From a virus, in the IMG/VR virus record IMGVR_UViG_3300036785_000905, positions 1 to 49,270 of that record: a stretch of 49,270 bases of DNA; one strand, given 5' to 3'. Made by a program: the position numbers and the translations under genes. The notes under the pieces are model-generated. The model was given only the letters and a program-made list of their open reading frames with translations, searched no databases and was not told the origin of the DNA. Below, one piece after another: positions 7,447 through 13,299 of the stretch (positions are counted from its first letter, which is position 1; each line of letters starts with the position of its first letter).

Positions 7447-7753
7447 CTTTCAATAAGAATCCGGTTTGGGCTAGCTAGACCCTTAGGCACACGGGGAACC
7501 GGTACTCCCGTGCCAGTGATGCTTATCCCTACGCCAATGGCCCACCACTGGGTATTAAACCATTAACATTCGAAACGGTTTGCACGAGAGCTATCTAATA
7601 GAGGTGCAATCTCCATAGAAGGCATATTCAATCACATGGGTGCACCGGAGAAAGGGTAACCAGTGTTTAAATATGTTTTTCGCTCACCGTTTAACGGGTA
7701 CGTCCCGACCAAAGTCGAGACCGCTCTGAGCCTAAACCCCTATTTAATGTCGC
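7447..7753 (-). other. 307-base ORF-free, hairpin-dense intergenic region
   Basis: No convincing ORF on either strand. Many inverted repeats follow one another: GGCAC...GTGCC and CCAGTG...CACTGG (about 7487-7551), AAACC...GGTTT and TTGCAC...GTGCAA (about 7558-7610), CCGTTTAACGG (about 7697-7707), and CTGAGC...GCTCAG (about 7726-7758) beside the next gene's stop. The density suggests a structured RNA or long leader for the 7240-7437 gene. No known class recognised. Confidence 0.4.
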
Positions 7754-7969
7754 TCAGACGACAAGGCCTTCAACTTTGAAAAATATAGGCTCATAAATCC
7801 AATTGTCTCCCTGTCTAACCAAACGGATTCTTTCTTTAGTTATGGCATCGGTCCATGAGATTTTCCAAATAGTCAAGTCGGTTTCCGCCGCTTCCATTGC
7901 CATTTTTATTGATGGATAGAAGTTAAGACCACCGTCTTCACTACGACTTTGGATAAATGCTGTACTCAT
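7754..7969 (-). CDS. Hypothetical protein (71 aa)
   Basis: Starts in an ATGA overlap with the upstream gene. Alternating hydrophobic strands (DLTIWKISWTDA, IYEPIFFKVEG) suggest a small beta-rich fold. No domain recognised. Confidence 0.6.
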   Translation of the reverse strand: MSTAFIQSRSEDGGLNFYPSIKMAMEAAETDLTIWKISWTDAITKERIRLVRQGDNWIYEPIFFKVEGLVV

Positions 7970-8358
7970 TCAGCAATCCCCTCACATGATCGTCGAAATG
8001 TTTTTAGTTCCGGATCAAACCGATACCAGCATATAAAGGCCTCAGTGGCCCCTAAAATGGCGTCTGTGGGCTTATCATCAACAGACGTTGGTCTATGACA
8101 GTGGGTACAAGTTCCGCCATCCATAGTCGCTTCCATTAATCGAAGCAAAGCACTCCAAGGAGTCATACCACCAGCCGCATCCCAATGCTCAGGCACTAAA
8201 CCTTCTTGATAAGGCCAATGGGCTGCCGCCATCCAAATGGTCGGTTCTTCCTCCTCACAATACCGAATTTGAAATTCATCAGACCCAGTTCGACCAAGCA
8301 TTTCAATAGCAGCTTTAAATTTATCTTCAATTATTTGTGCTTCTGGGTCTTTTGACAC
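7966..8358 (-). CDS. Conserved phage protein with CxxCH motif (130 aa)
   Basis: Contains TCTHCHRPTSVDD near residue 85, a likely zinc-binding hairpin, followed by CWYRFDPELKTFRRSC. I recognise this combination from hypothetical proteins of actinobacterial phages; the function is unknown. GTG start in a TAGTG overlap with the upstream stop. Confidence 0.65.
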   Translation of the reverse strand: MSKDPEAQIIEDKFKAAIEMLGRTGSDEFQIRYCEEEEPTIWMAAAHWPYQEGLVPEHWDAAGGMTPWSALLRLMEATMDGGTCTHCHRPTSVDDKPTDAILGATEAFICWYRFDPELKTFRRSCEGIAE

Positions 8359-8735
8359 TAATATTCCCCCCGCATGAGTTGGCTGATACGATTACGGATA
8401 GGCTCTGAGTGCTCAGGATTCGATCCTAAGGCCCATACAAGCTCTTCTGCCACCCTCACGCAAAGCTCTGCTACCAAACGATCAGTTAGACGCATAGCAT
8501 GCTCAGAATCGAAAACTCCTCGAGGAGTATCCGTCCAACACATGCTAGCTTCTCCAATCCATTCCCCAGCCATTTCACGAAGTGATCGAAAAGTACTATC
8601 ATACTCAACTGTCATGGCATCACCCGACAATTCCGCTGCCATGGGTTCAGTTTCATCTACTACGTGTCTTCTTGGTGTAGTATTAGTAGTACGAACTCGG
8701 CTTGGAAACTCACCTCTATTTTCAGGAGCAATCAT
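8358..8735 (-). CDS. Hypothetical protein (125 aa)
   Basis: The ATG at 8735 (MIAPENRGEF) is preferred: AGGA lies eight bases upstream and the upstream RHH gene stops two bases before it. The longer reading opens ten codons earlier at TTG without a clear SD. Mostly helical with a Trp-rich middle. No family recognised. Confidence 0.55.
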   Translation of the reverse strand: MIAPENRGEFPSRVRTTNTTPRRHVVDETEPMAAELSGDAMTVEYDSTFRSLREMAGEWIGEASMCWTDTPRGVFDSEHAMRLTDRLVAELCVRVAEELVWALGSNPEHSEPIRNRISQLMRGEY

Positions 8736-8736
8736 T

Positions 8737-8910
8737 TTAAATATCCTCGTTTTCCCATTCCTCAAGGTATTTGGATAAAATTTTTTCCATCAGTAAAGCT
8801 CTACTAATATCACGGCGATCTGCTTCTGCATCAATTCTGTCCCACAAAACAACGGGGAGTCTTACCGCAGTATTTTTTCGCTCAATCTGTCTTCGTGGTC
8901 TTCCCACCAT
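8737..8910 (-). CDS. Ribbon-helix-helix-like DNA-binding protein (57 aa)
   Basis: Basic N-terminus (MVGRPRRQIERKN) followed by a strand TAVRLPVVLW and two helices (DRIDAEADRRD, SRALLMEKILSKYLEEW), the layout of Arc/CopG-type dimeric repressors. AGGTGA lies upstream of the ATG. The start overlaps the preceding gene by 29 bases. This is the clearest small DNA-binding regulator candidate in the window; its operator is unknown. Confidence 0.6.
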   Translation of the reverse strand: MVGRPRRQIERKNTAVRLPVVLWDRIDAEADRRDISRALLMEKILSKYLEEWENEDI

Positions 8911-9127
8911 TTATCACCTTACTTTTATTTGCTAAGTTCTTCTCTCTCCACTCATGTGCTTTACGTTCATTTTCTTGTCGTAACCTCTTTTTATTTTCCA
9001 ATTGCTTTTCCAATTTTCGAAGCGGGGGAAGTAAAAAGACATTTGCTGCAGCATTTACAAAAATATAACCGACATACAAAATTGTGGCATCTTTTAATGT
9101 CAGTTCTCTTATTGGTTTATTGAACAT
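8882..9127 (-). CDS. Membrane-anchored coiled-coil protein (81 aa)
   Basis: One transmembrane helix (ILYVGYIFVNAAANVFLL, about 16-33) followed by a long Lys/Glu/Arg coiled coil (KLEKQLENKKRLRQENERK). The start overlaps the end of the upstream gene. It could be a spanin-like or membrane-scaffold protein, but nothing specific supports this. Confidence 0.6.
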   Translation of the reverse strand: MFNKPIRELTLKDATILYVGYIFVNAAANVFLLPPLRKLEKQLENKKRLRQENERKAHEWREKNLANKSKVINGGKTTKTD

Positions 9128-9566
9128 TATCTTTTCTCTTTGCTTTCTTATTAGAAAATTTCATGATACCTATTGAATCATTATCCGGTGTGAGATATGG
9201 ATCTCGTAAAATTTTATAGAGTTTTTTCGAAACACTTCCTCGTGCGAGTGGATGCGGATCAAATACTATACATACTCTTTTTCTAGTTACGAGATCGTCT
9301 TCAATTCTTGGAACTAAATTTGAAATAAGATCACATGCATGAATTGCTTCGACTTTTGGTATTATCACATATGCTCGCCGATAATACAGTTCTCCTCGTT
9401 CATAATTCATACCAATCGGACCTCCTTGGCAAGAATAAAATGTCTGAATATTATTCTTCCAAAGGAGTTTACAAATTGGCAATACGTGAGTATCAATGTT
9501 GACTTTATACTTTGAATCTATTTTGGTTGGATGTGAAATATACCAAACCTCAGATTTTCTAGGCAT
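9117..9566 (-). CDS. Conserved hypothetical phage protein (149 aa)
   Basis: Contains a WKNNIQTFYSCQGG segment (about 36-49), as in a phage family in which an aromatic and Cys-Gln-Gly-Gly motif is conserved, of unknown function. The remainder alternates strands and helices. The C-terminus is strongly basic. No catalytic assignment is justified. Confidence 0.6.
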   Translation of the reverse strand: MPRKSEVWYISHPTKIDSKYKVNIDTHVLPICKLLWKNNIQTFYSCQGGPIGMNYERGELYYRRAYVIIPKVEAIHACDLISNLVPRIEDDLVTRKRVCIVFDPHPLARGSVSKKLYKILRDPYLTPDNDSIGIMKFSNKKAKRKDNVQ

Positions 9567-9585
9567 TCATGCTCCTTTTATCACT

Positions 9586-9732
9586 TTATTTTGTTGATAA
9601 CTGTGTACCGCAATGCCAGCAATGATACGTTAAATGTCCTCCTTGACTAAGTACTCCAAGAAGAAACCCGATGAACAAACAAGTTATTCCTGAAATATAA
9701 ATTAATTTATGTCTAATTAAATGTTGTTTCAT
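9586..9732 (-). CDS. Tiny membrane protein with CxxC tail (48 aa)
   Basis: ATG preceded by GAAGGA. One transmembrane helix (LIYISGITCLFIGFLLGVL) and then a short tail with HCWHCG, a possible metal site. Confidence 0.55.
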   Translation of the reverse strand: MKQHLIRHKLIYISGITCLFIGFLLGVLSQGGHLTYHCWHCGTQLSTK

Positions 9733-9758
9733 CTATCCTTCTCTACTATGTCTAAGCT

Positions 9759-9938
9759 CTATTTAACGTCGCTTAGTTGATGCTCCGTTTCCTTACGATT
9801 TGCAGATAAATCCTTGTGACACCACTTACATACGACAAACGGTCTACAGTAATCGCAATAACAATCTAGCGCCACTTCGAATTCTTTTTTTGTCATCGTG
9901 CGTTTACAGCAATCACAAATAAATTCCGATTCAAACAT
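9759..9938 (-). CDS. Small zinc-ribbon-like protein (59 aa)
   Basis: Cysteine pairs CDCC (8-11), CYCDYC (26-31) and CKWCH (37-41) are spaced as in a compact treble-clef or ribbon zinc fold. ATG start downstream of a host-like promoter at 9960-9988. The C-terminal codons (LSDVK, stop) form the hairpin CTAAGC...GCTTAG that recurs near 7740. Binding partner unknown. Confidence 0.6.
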   Translation of the reverse strand: MFESEFICDCCKRTMTKKEFEVALDCYCDYCRPFVVCKWCHKDLSANRKETEHQLSDVK

Positions 9939-9959
9939 ACCTACTCGATCCCTTTCTAT

Positions 9960-9988
9960 ATTATAGACATATATGGGCTCCCTGACAT
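9960..9988 (-). promoter_or_regulatory. Host-type promoter upstream of zinc-ribbon gene
   Basis: A perfect TATAAT -10 box is preceded 17 bases upstream by ATGTCA (4/6 to TTGACA). The leader to the 9938 start is about 20 bases. Confidence 0.45.
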
Positions 9989-10023
9989 CGTGACAAGTCA
10001 GCCGGTCAGAGCCTGTCCAGGGA
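9979..10023 (-). other. Imperfect hairpin between genes
   Basis: TCCCTGACA (9979-9987) pairs with TGTCCAGGGA (10014-10023) with one bulged base; inner TGAC and GTCA can also pair. No U-run follows, so it is not a typical terminator. It overlaps the -35 box at 9983-9988. Confidence 0.4.
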
Positions 10024-10049
10024 CTCTGCCTTTATCTCCCACAAATGAT

Positions 10050-10232
10050 CTATGAAGTTCTAATGTCTAATTCAGAATATAGCATTGTCAGCCGCCTCAC
10101 CTTGATTTGTTCCTTGGCATGGTTGCTTTTTGTATCCCAACTTTCCCACCCAATTATCAATTCAAGCAAATCACGATCTTTTAATGCTTTTTGCCCCAAA
10201 TGATAATCTCCAGGCCAAGCAGGCAGACTCAT
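10050..10232 (-). CDS. Hypothetical protein (60 aa)
   Basis: AAAGGA lies eight bases before the ATG. Soluble, Trp-rich N-terminus (MSLPAWPGDYHLG) and a basic helical C-terminus. No family recognised. Confidence 0.55.
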   Translation of the reverse strand: MSLPAWPGDYHLGQKALKDRDLLELIIGWESWDTKSNHAKEQIKVRRLTMLYSELDIRTS

Positions 10233-10243
10233 AATGCCATCCT

Positions 10244-10345
10244 TTAGCTTTTATCCGACTTCTTTTTTTGCAAAACGATAAAACTAAGTGTTGCAACTGA
10301 AGTTAGAGCAGCAATGCAAATTAGAATCTTCTTTTGTTTAGACAT
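10244..10345 (-). CDS. Single-pass membrane peptide (33 aa)
   Basis: GAAAGG lies six bases before the ATG. One transmembrane helix (ILICIAALTSVATLSFIVL) between short Lys-rich ends. First gene of the transcript from promoter copy b. Confidence 0.55.
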   Translation of the reverse strand: MSKQKKILICIAALTSVATLSFIVLQKKKSDKS

Positions 10346-10374
10346 TTTAAACCTTTCGCAAATTAAAAAAATAT

Positions 10375-10391
10375 GAGAGCTATTTGCTCTC
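10375..10391 (-). other. Leader hairpin with T-tract, copy b
   Basis: GAGAGC-AAATA-GCTCTC on the minus strand, followed by ATATTTTTTT. It lies about 15 bases downstream of the promoter element and before the SD of the 33-aa gene. It may be an attenuator or a 5' stabilising structure. Confidence 0.5.
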
Positions 10392-10403
10392 AATATCATC
10401 TCT

Positions 10404-10433
10404 CTTCTCATTTAAGCACATGTATTTTTTGTG
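10404..10433 (-). promoter_or_regulatory. TACATG-N3-TTAAAT-GAGA element, copy b
   Basis: Reads TACATG, TGC, TTAAAT, GAGA, with CACAAAAAA upstream. It lies in the intergenic gap about 60 bases before the 33-aa membrane peptide gene. Confidence 0.7.
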
Positions 10434-10485
10434 GACTTATACCTTATTGTCTTCTTTCTGTTAGATGCAATAAACCAAGTAAACT

Positions 10486-10731
10486 TTATTCATTTTGATC
10501 AAAGACGTTACGCCGTATAGGCTCTTCTTCAGACTTATCTTCGGTAGAAATATCTTTTGGGATAATTACCAAATCCTCAACCAGAACATCTTCATATTGG
10601 GGTTCACCATCTAAATCGCCCCATTTTACTGATGCAACTAAAGACAAATATACTTCATTAACAATCCCGATTGGAGTTGTAGTTCCTTTTTTAACAACAA
10701 AACTGTCTACTGCAATTTCATCATTGGGCAT
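10486..10731 (-). CDS. Hypothetical beta-rich protein (81 aa)
   Basis: The start is placed at ATG 10731 (MPNDEIAVDSF), overlapping the upstream stop region; the ORF opens 16 codons earlier inside the upstream gene. The strand pattern TPIGIVNEVYLSLVASVKWGD resembles small KOW/SH3-like barrels. Acidic tail. Function unknown. Confidence 0.55.
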   Translation of the reverse strand: MPNDEIAVDSFVVKKGTTTPIGIVNEVYLSLVASVKWGDLDGEPQYEDVLVEDLVIIPKDISTEDKSEEEPIRRNVFDQNE

Positions 10732-11140
10732 CAGCAATCTCAGTTTCATCAATTTCATCATTAGTAAACAATGGAACATTTATGTCTTCAGTAGCATTAT
10801 CTTCGGCGGTAGCTCCTGGTGGGCTGTCAATTGGAGTATTATTGATTCCAAAATATGCCAACCAAGGCTTGATGTCAATTGTATTCCTTACAAATTGATT
10901 ATTGAAAATTCTCTTTGAGTAACAACGAATGTTGTCATCACTACCCATCTTTGTCACCCAAAAACCAGGTTGAATTCGAAACAAATTAGAGATAACTTGC
11001 TGATTCACTTGAATGTAAGGAGAGCCATTCTTTTCATAATGCAGCGTCCCGATCATCTCAGCAATTTCAGCAATGTTTTCTTTAGTAACTTGTACCGCCT
11101 CCACAGTAAAAGGCTTGCGGACATACGTGGTGAACTCCAT
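10721..11140 (-). CDS. Conserved phage protein, RKPFTVEAVQVT family (139 aa)
   Basis: The N-terminus YVRKPFTVEAVQVTKENIAE and the middle PGFWVTKMG...YSKRIFNNQF match a hypothetical family widespread in phages of Gram-positive hosts. That family looks like a small beta-sandwich protein; its role is unknown. The C-terminus is an acidic, disordered-looking extension. AAGGAG precedes the ATG. First gene of the transcript from promoter copy c. Confidence 0.65.
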   Translation of the reverse strand: MEFTTYVRKPFTVEAVQVTKENIAEIAEMIGTLHYEKNGSPYIQVNQQVISNLFRIQPGFWVTKMGSDDNIRCYSKRIFNNQFVRNTIDIKPWLAYFGINNTPIDSPPGATAEDNATEDINVPLFTNDEIDETEIADAQ

Positions 11141-11208
11141 TATTTCTCCTTGTGTAAATTCTCATTAATTCGTCACAAAGCGTATTTCCTTCACCTTAAA
11201 ATATAAAC

Positions 11209-11223
11209 GAGAGGTTTTCTCTC
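11209..11223 (-). other. Leader hairpin, copy c
   Basis: GAGAG-AAAAC-CTCTC at the transcript start, then GTTTATATTTT. Same design as the leaders at 10375, 22147 and 22596. Confidence 0.45.
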
Positions 11224-11245
11224 ATTTAATACCATGTATTTGATA
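11219..11245 (-). promoter_or_regulatory. TACATG-N3-TTAAAT-GAGA element, copy c
   Basis: Reads TACATG, GTA, TTAAAT, GAGA. It stands between the Rpf-like gene and the 139-aa gene, about 80 bases before the latter's start. Confidence 0.7.
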
Positions 11246-11252
11246 TGACCGT

Positions 11253-11837
11253 TTACCCTACTGGAGTACAACCGTCTCCTCGCCAAGGAGACCAGCCACT
11301 TTCAGCTTGCGCTTTAATGGCAATATCCCATTGTTCAGCCACTGTCGCATCTTCTGGTAATGTAGAATATACTGTTCCACCATAAGCCTTCCATGAACTC
11401 GGAAGAAATTGAAATAAACCCCCGGCACCACTCCGAGAATTAACTACTGTTGGATTTCCCTGAGATTCATGTGAAATGATACAATTCCAAATATAACTAT
11501 TTGATTCTATTGGTGCTGCTTGTATAGGCGGTGGTTGAGTTGTTGTAGTTGTAACTATGGGAATTGTTGTCGTTGTTGTAGTTGGTGGAACTGTTGTGGT
11601 TGTTGTACTAGTGGTTGTCGTCGTAGCAAGTCGATTTTCGATGTTTAGACTTTTTGTTGCTGCCGAAAAGCCAGTGCGCTGCTTCAAGGCTGATTGTTTC
11701 AGCGGGGGGTGTTTTTGAAGCTTTATCACCTTGGAAACATCTTCTGATCCACCTAAAGATGACCATTGTACTCCTATGATTAGCATACCTGTAAATATAA
11801 CCACCACAGGTAGTCTTTTTGCAATGCGGAGATACAC
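11253..11837 (-). CDS. Rpf-like secreted transglycosylase
   Basis: Peptidoglycan lytic enzyme with an N-terminal signal anchor (about 9-24), a Thr/Pro linker (about 72-100) and a C-terminal lysozyme/Rpf-like domain (115-194). E124 in the HESQGNP motif fits the catalytic glutamate, and C119/C190 could form the usual disulphide. GGLFQFLPSSWKAYGG is the family signature. Resuscitation-promoting-factor domains are typical of actinobacteria, and such TTT-VPP linkers are common in their secreted proteins. It may act in lysis or in cell-wall modification. GTG start with AGGAG upstream. It is far from the amidase endolysin at 38.5 kb. Confidence 0.8.
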   Translation of the reverse strand: MYLRIAKRLPVVVIFTGMLIIGVQWSSLGGSEDVSKVIKLQKHPPLKQSALKQRTGFSAATKSLNIENRLATTTTTSTTTTTVPPTTTTTTIPIVTTTTTQPPPIQAAPIESNSYIWNCIISHESQGNPTVVNSRSGAGGLFQFLPSSWKAYGGTVYSTLPEDATVAEQWDIAIKAQAESGWSPWRGDGCTPVG

Positions 11838-11845
11838 TCCACACT

Positions 11846-12031
11846 CCTTTCTTGGGGAATCAGAAGATTCCTTACGTTATTTGTGTGAGCGGCTCCAGCG
11901 TTATGCATTCAAACCTGCAAATCATTCCCGGGAAGGGGATAATGATTCTCGCTTCTTGCATCAGGCGTGCTTACTGGGCAAAGCCGATGTTACTAGCGGG
12001 AAATATAATCTCCTTACTGTTCGCCAGTTAA
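11846..12031 (-). promoter_or_regulatory. Structured 5' leader of the Rpf-like gene
   Basis: This 186-base gap lacks a convincing ORF. On the minus strand it holds a hairpin with arms AATCATT and AATGATT (extended by GCAA/TTGC, about 11920-11960) and a tight GGAATC-TTCT-GATTCC stem-loop (about 11857-11872) just before the ribosome-binding site. The second could regulate translation. I could not match it to the c-di-AMP riboswitch often found before actinobacterial rpf genes. Confidence 0.4.
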
Positions 12032-12418
12032 TTAAGAATCAATTGTTCTGTAATTTAGTACCTCCTGACCATCTTGACTCAATTGTAGTATCATTTGTCT
12101 ACAGTGAATAGCAAATTCTTCACAATTTTCTAAACCTTTTTGGGCATGTTCAAAATCCATTCGAACAGCTATTTCATTTAGCAACTCATGGGTTGTTGCC
12201 ATACCAAGATTTGGAAGAGGTTCTTCTTTATCTTCTTCTTCCGCATCAAGCAACCATTCAGCCACAAATATAACGTGATCAATGTATTGTTCAACTGGAG
12301 TTATAGTTCCCGTATTTCCAAATATGTTTGATGATCCAGATTTCTTTTCAATTGTAAATTTTTCAATAATTGGCGTAACTAAATTAACTGCTTGAATCCA
12401 TGCTTCTAGTTTAATCAC
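12032..12418 (-). CDS. Hypothetical acidic protein (128 aa)
   Basis: GTG 12418 is preferred because GAAGGG lies about eight bases upstream and it overlaps the upstream stop; the ORF opens ten codons earlier. Mostly helical with an acidic run (DAEEEDKEEP). No domain recognised. Confidence 0.55.
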   Translation of the reverse strand: MIKLEAWIQAVNLVTPIIEKFTIEKKSGSSNIFGNTGTITPVEQYIDHVIFVAEWLLDAEEEDKEEPLPNLGMATTHELLNEIAVRMDFEHAQKGLENCEEFAIHCRQMILQLSQDGQEVLNYRTIDS

Positions 12419-12737
12419 TATCAGACCCTTCATTATTTTCGTCTTCAAATATAGCTTTAAGAAAAACCTCGTCCGGAAGCTCTTTTCCTTCTGGAAACAT
12501 TCGGCTGATAACTTGATTTTTACATTCTATCCGACCGGAGTCGAAATAGAATCCTTCCGAGCGTCCAAAGTAATGCACTTCAAAACCATCATCTCGCATG
12601 GATACAGAAAGTATTGCACCTCCATTAGTAATAAATTCTACACCGATATAGGCTTCCCTTATCTTTACTTCCATTACTTCTGTATCTAAAAGACAAGAAT
12701 ATGGACCATCTGGTTCCGCCAGAGTAATTTTGGCCAT
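12411..12737 (-). CDS. Hypothetical protein (108 aa)
   Basis: Beta-rich N-terminal two thirds (VKIREAYIGVEFITNGGAILSV) and a strongly acidic C-terminus. Its start abuts the SSB-like gene, which ends one base upstream. Position suggests a replication accessory role, but there is no direct evidence. Confidence 0.6.
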   Translation of the reverse strand: MAKITLAEPDGPYSCLLDTEVMEVKIREAYIGVEFITNGGAILSVSMRDDGFEVHYFGRSEGFYFDSGRIECKNQVISRMFPEGKELPDEVFLKAIFEDENNEGSDSD

Positions 12738-13202
12738 TTAAGTATTCGATTCATTGATAGCATACTTCCGCTCCAATTCATCTTCTTCAATAGTGATAAA
12801 CATAGACTGCAAATATGCTTTGGTTCCGCTTTTTCCATTGACTGTCCAGTCGTATGCTCGAGCAATCAAATCACAGGTACGAATATCCGCCCAATCCAAA
12901 ACACTGATTGATTCTTCGCTTAGATTTGTACGAGCTGTTGAAGTAATCATTACTACTCGAGGTGGACGATTGGAGAAGTTGACTGCTATTTGAATATACG
13001 GAGTGTCTGGTTCTCCCTCCTCTCGAGAAGCCAAATACTTGACATTCCAGCCATCCTTAAGCATCAACTGAGCTGCTTCGTCATCCAAAATTACTGAGAA
13101 GTTGCGATCTCCTTCTCTATTGTATTGACCTTCCTTTCCACTGAAATTACGAAAGACCAAGCGAGCATCTTCAACCATAAATGTCTTAACATCGTCAGCC
13201 AT
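12738..13202 (-). CDS. Phage single-stranded DNA-binding-like protein
   Basis: Resembles the actinophage family annotated as ssDNA-binding proteins: KTFMVEDARLVFRNFSGKEG near the start, REGDRNFSVILDD, then KVKYLASREE-like and SNRPPRVVMITS strands and an acidic end (TIEEDELERKY). A beta-barrel fold with an acidic tail fits an SSB. It is directly downstream of the replicative helicase-primase-polymerase, with AAGGAG before its ATG. Assignment rests on family memory, not on a catalytic motif. Confidence 0.6.
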   Translation of the reverse strand: MADDVKTFMVEDARLVFRNFSGKEGQYNREGDRNFSVILDDEAAQLMLKDGWNVKYLASREEGEPDTPYIQIAVNFSNRPPRVVMITSTARTNLSEESISVLDWADIRTCDLIARAYDWTVNGKSGTKAYLQSMFITIEEDELERKYAINESNT

Positions 13203-13214
13203 TTTAGATTCTCC

Positions 13215-13295
13215 TTAAAAATATAGAATGACAATAATAATTACAACCAAGAAAGCAGTTACACTATAAATTATCTCCCATTTGTTGGGTCCCAT
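13215..13295 (-). CDS. Possible 26-aa membrane peptide
   Basis: Starts two codons after the polymerase stop. Almost wholly one transmembrane helix (VTAFLVVIIIVILYF). The SD is weak, so this may be chance. Confidence 0.35.
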   Translation of the reverse strand: MGPNKWEIIYSVTAFLVVIIIVILYF

Positions 13296-13299
13296 AACA

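Noticed and set aside
11846-12031. c-di-AMP (ydaO-type) riboswitch before the Rpf-like gene
   Set aside because: The conserved GGGGG, GGGUGAA and CCGAAUCCGUC-like blocks were not found; only generic hairpins are present.
11731-12111. 126-codon plus-strand ORF
   Set aside because: It spans the start of the Rpf-like gene and its leader on the opposite strand; no SD and no recognisable protein.
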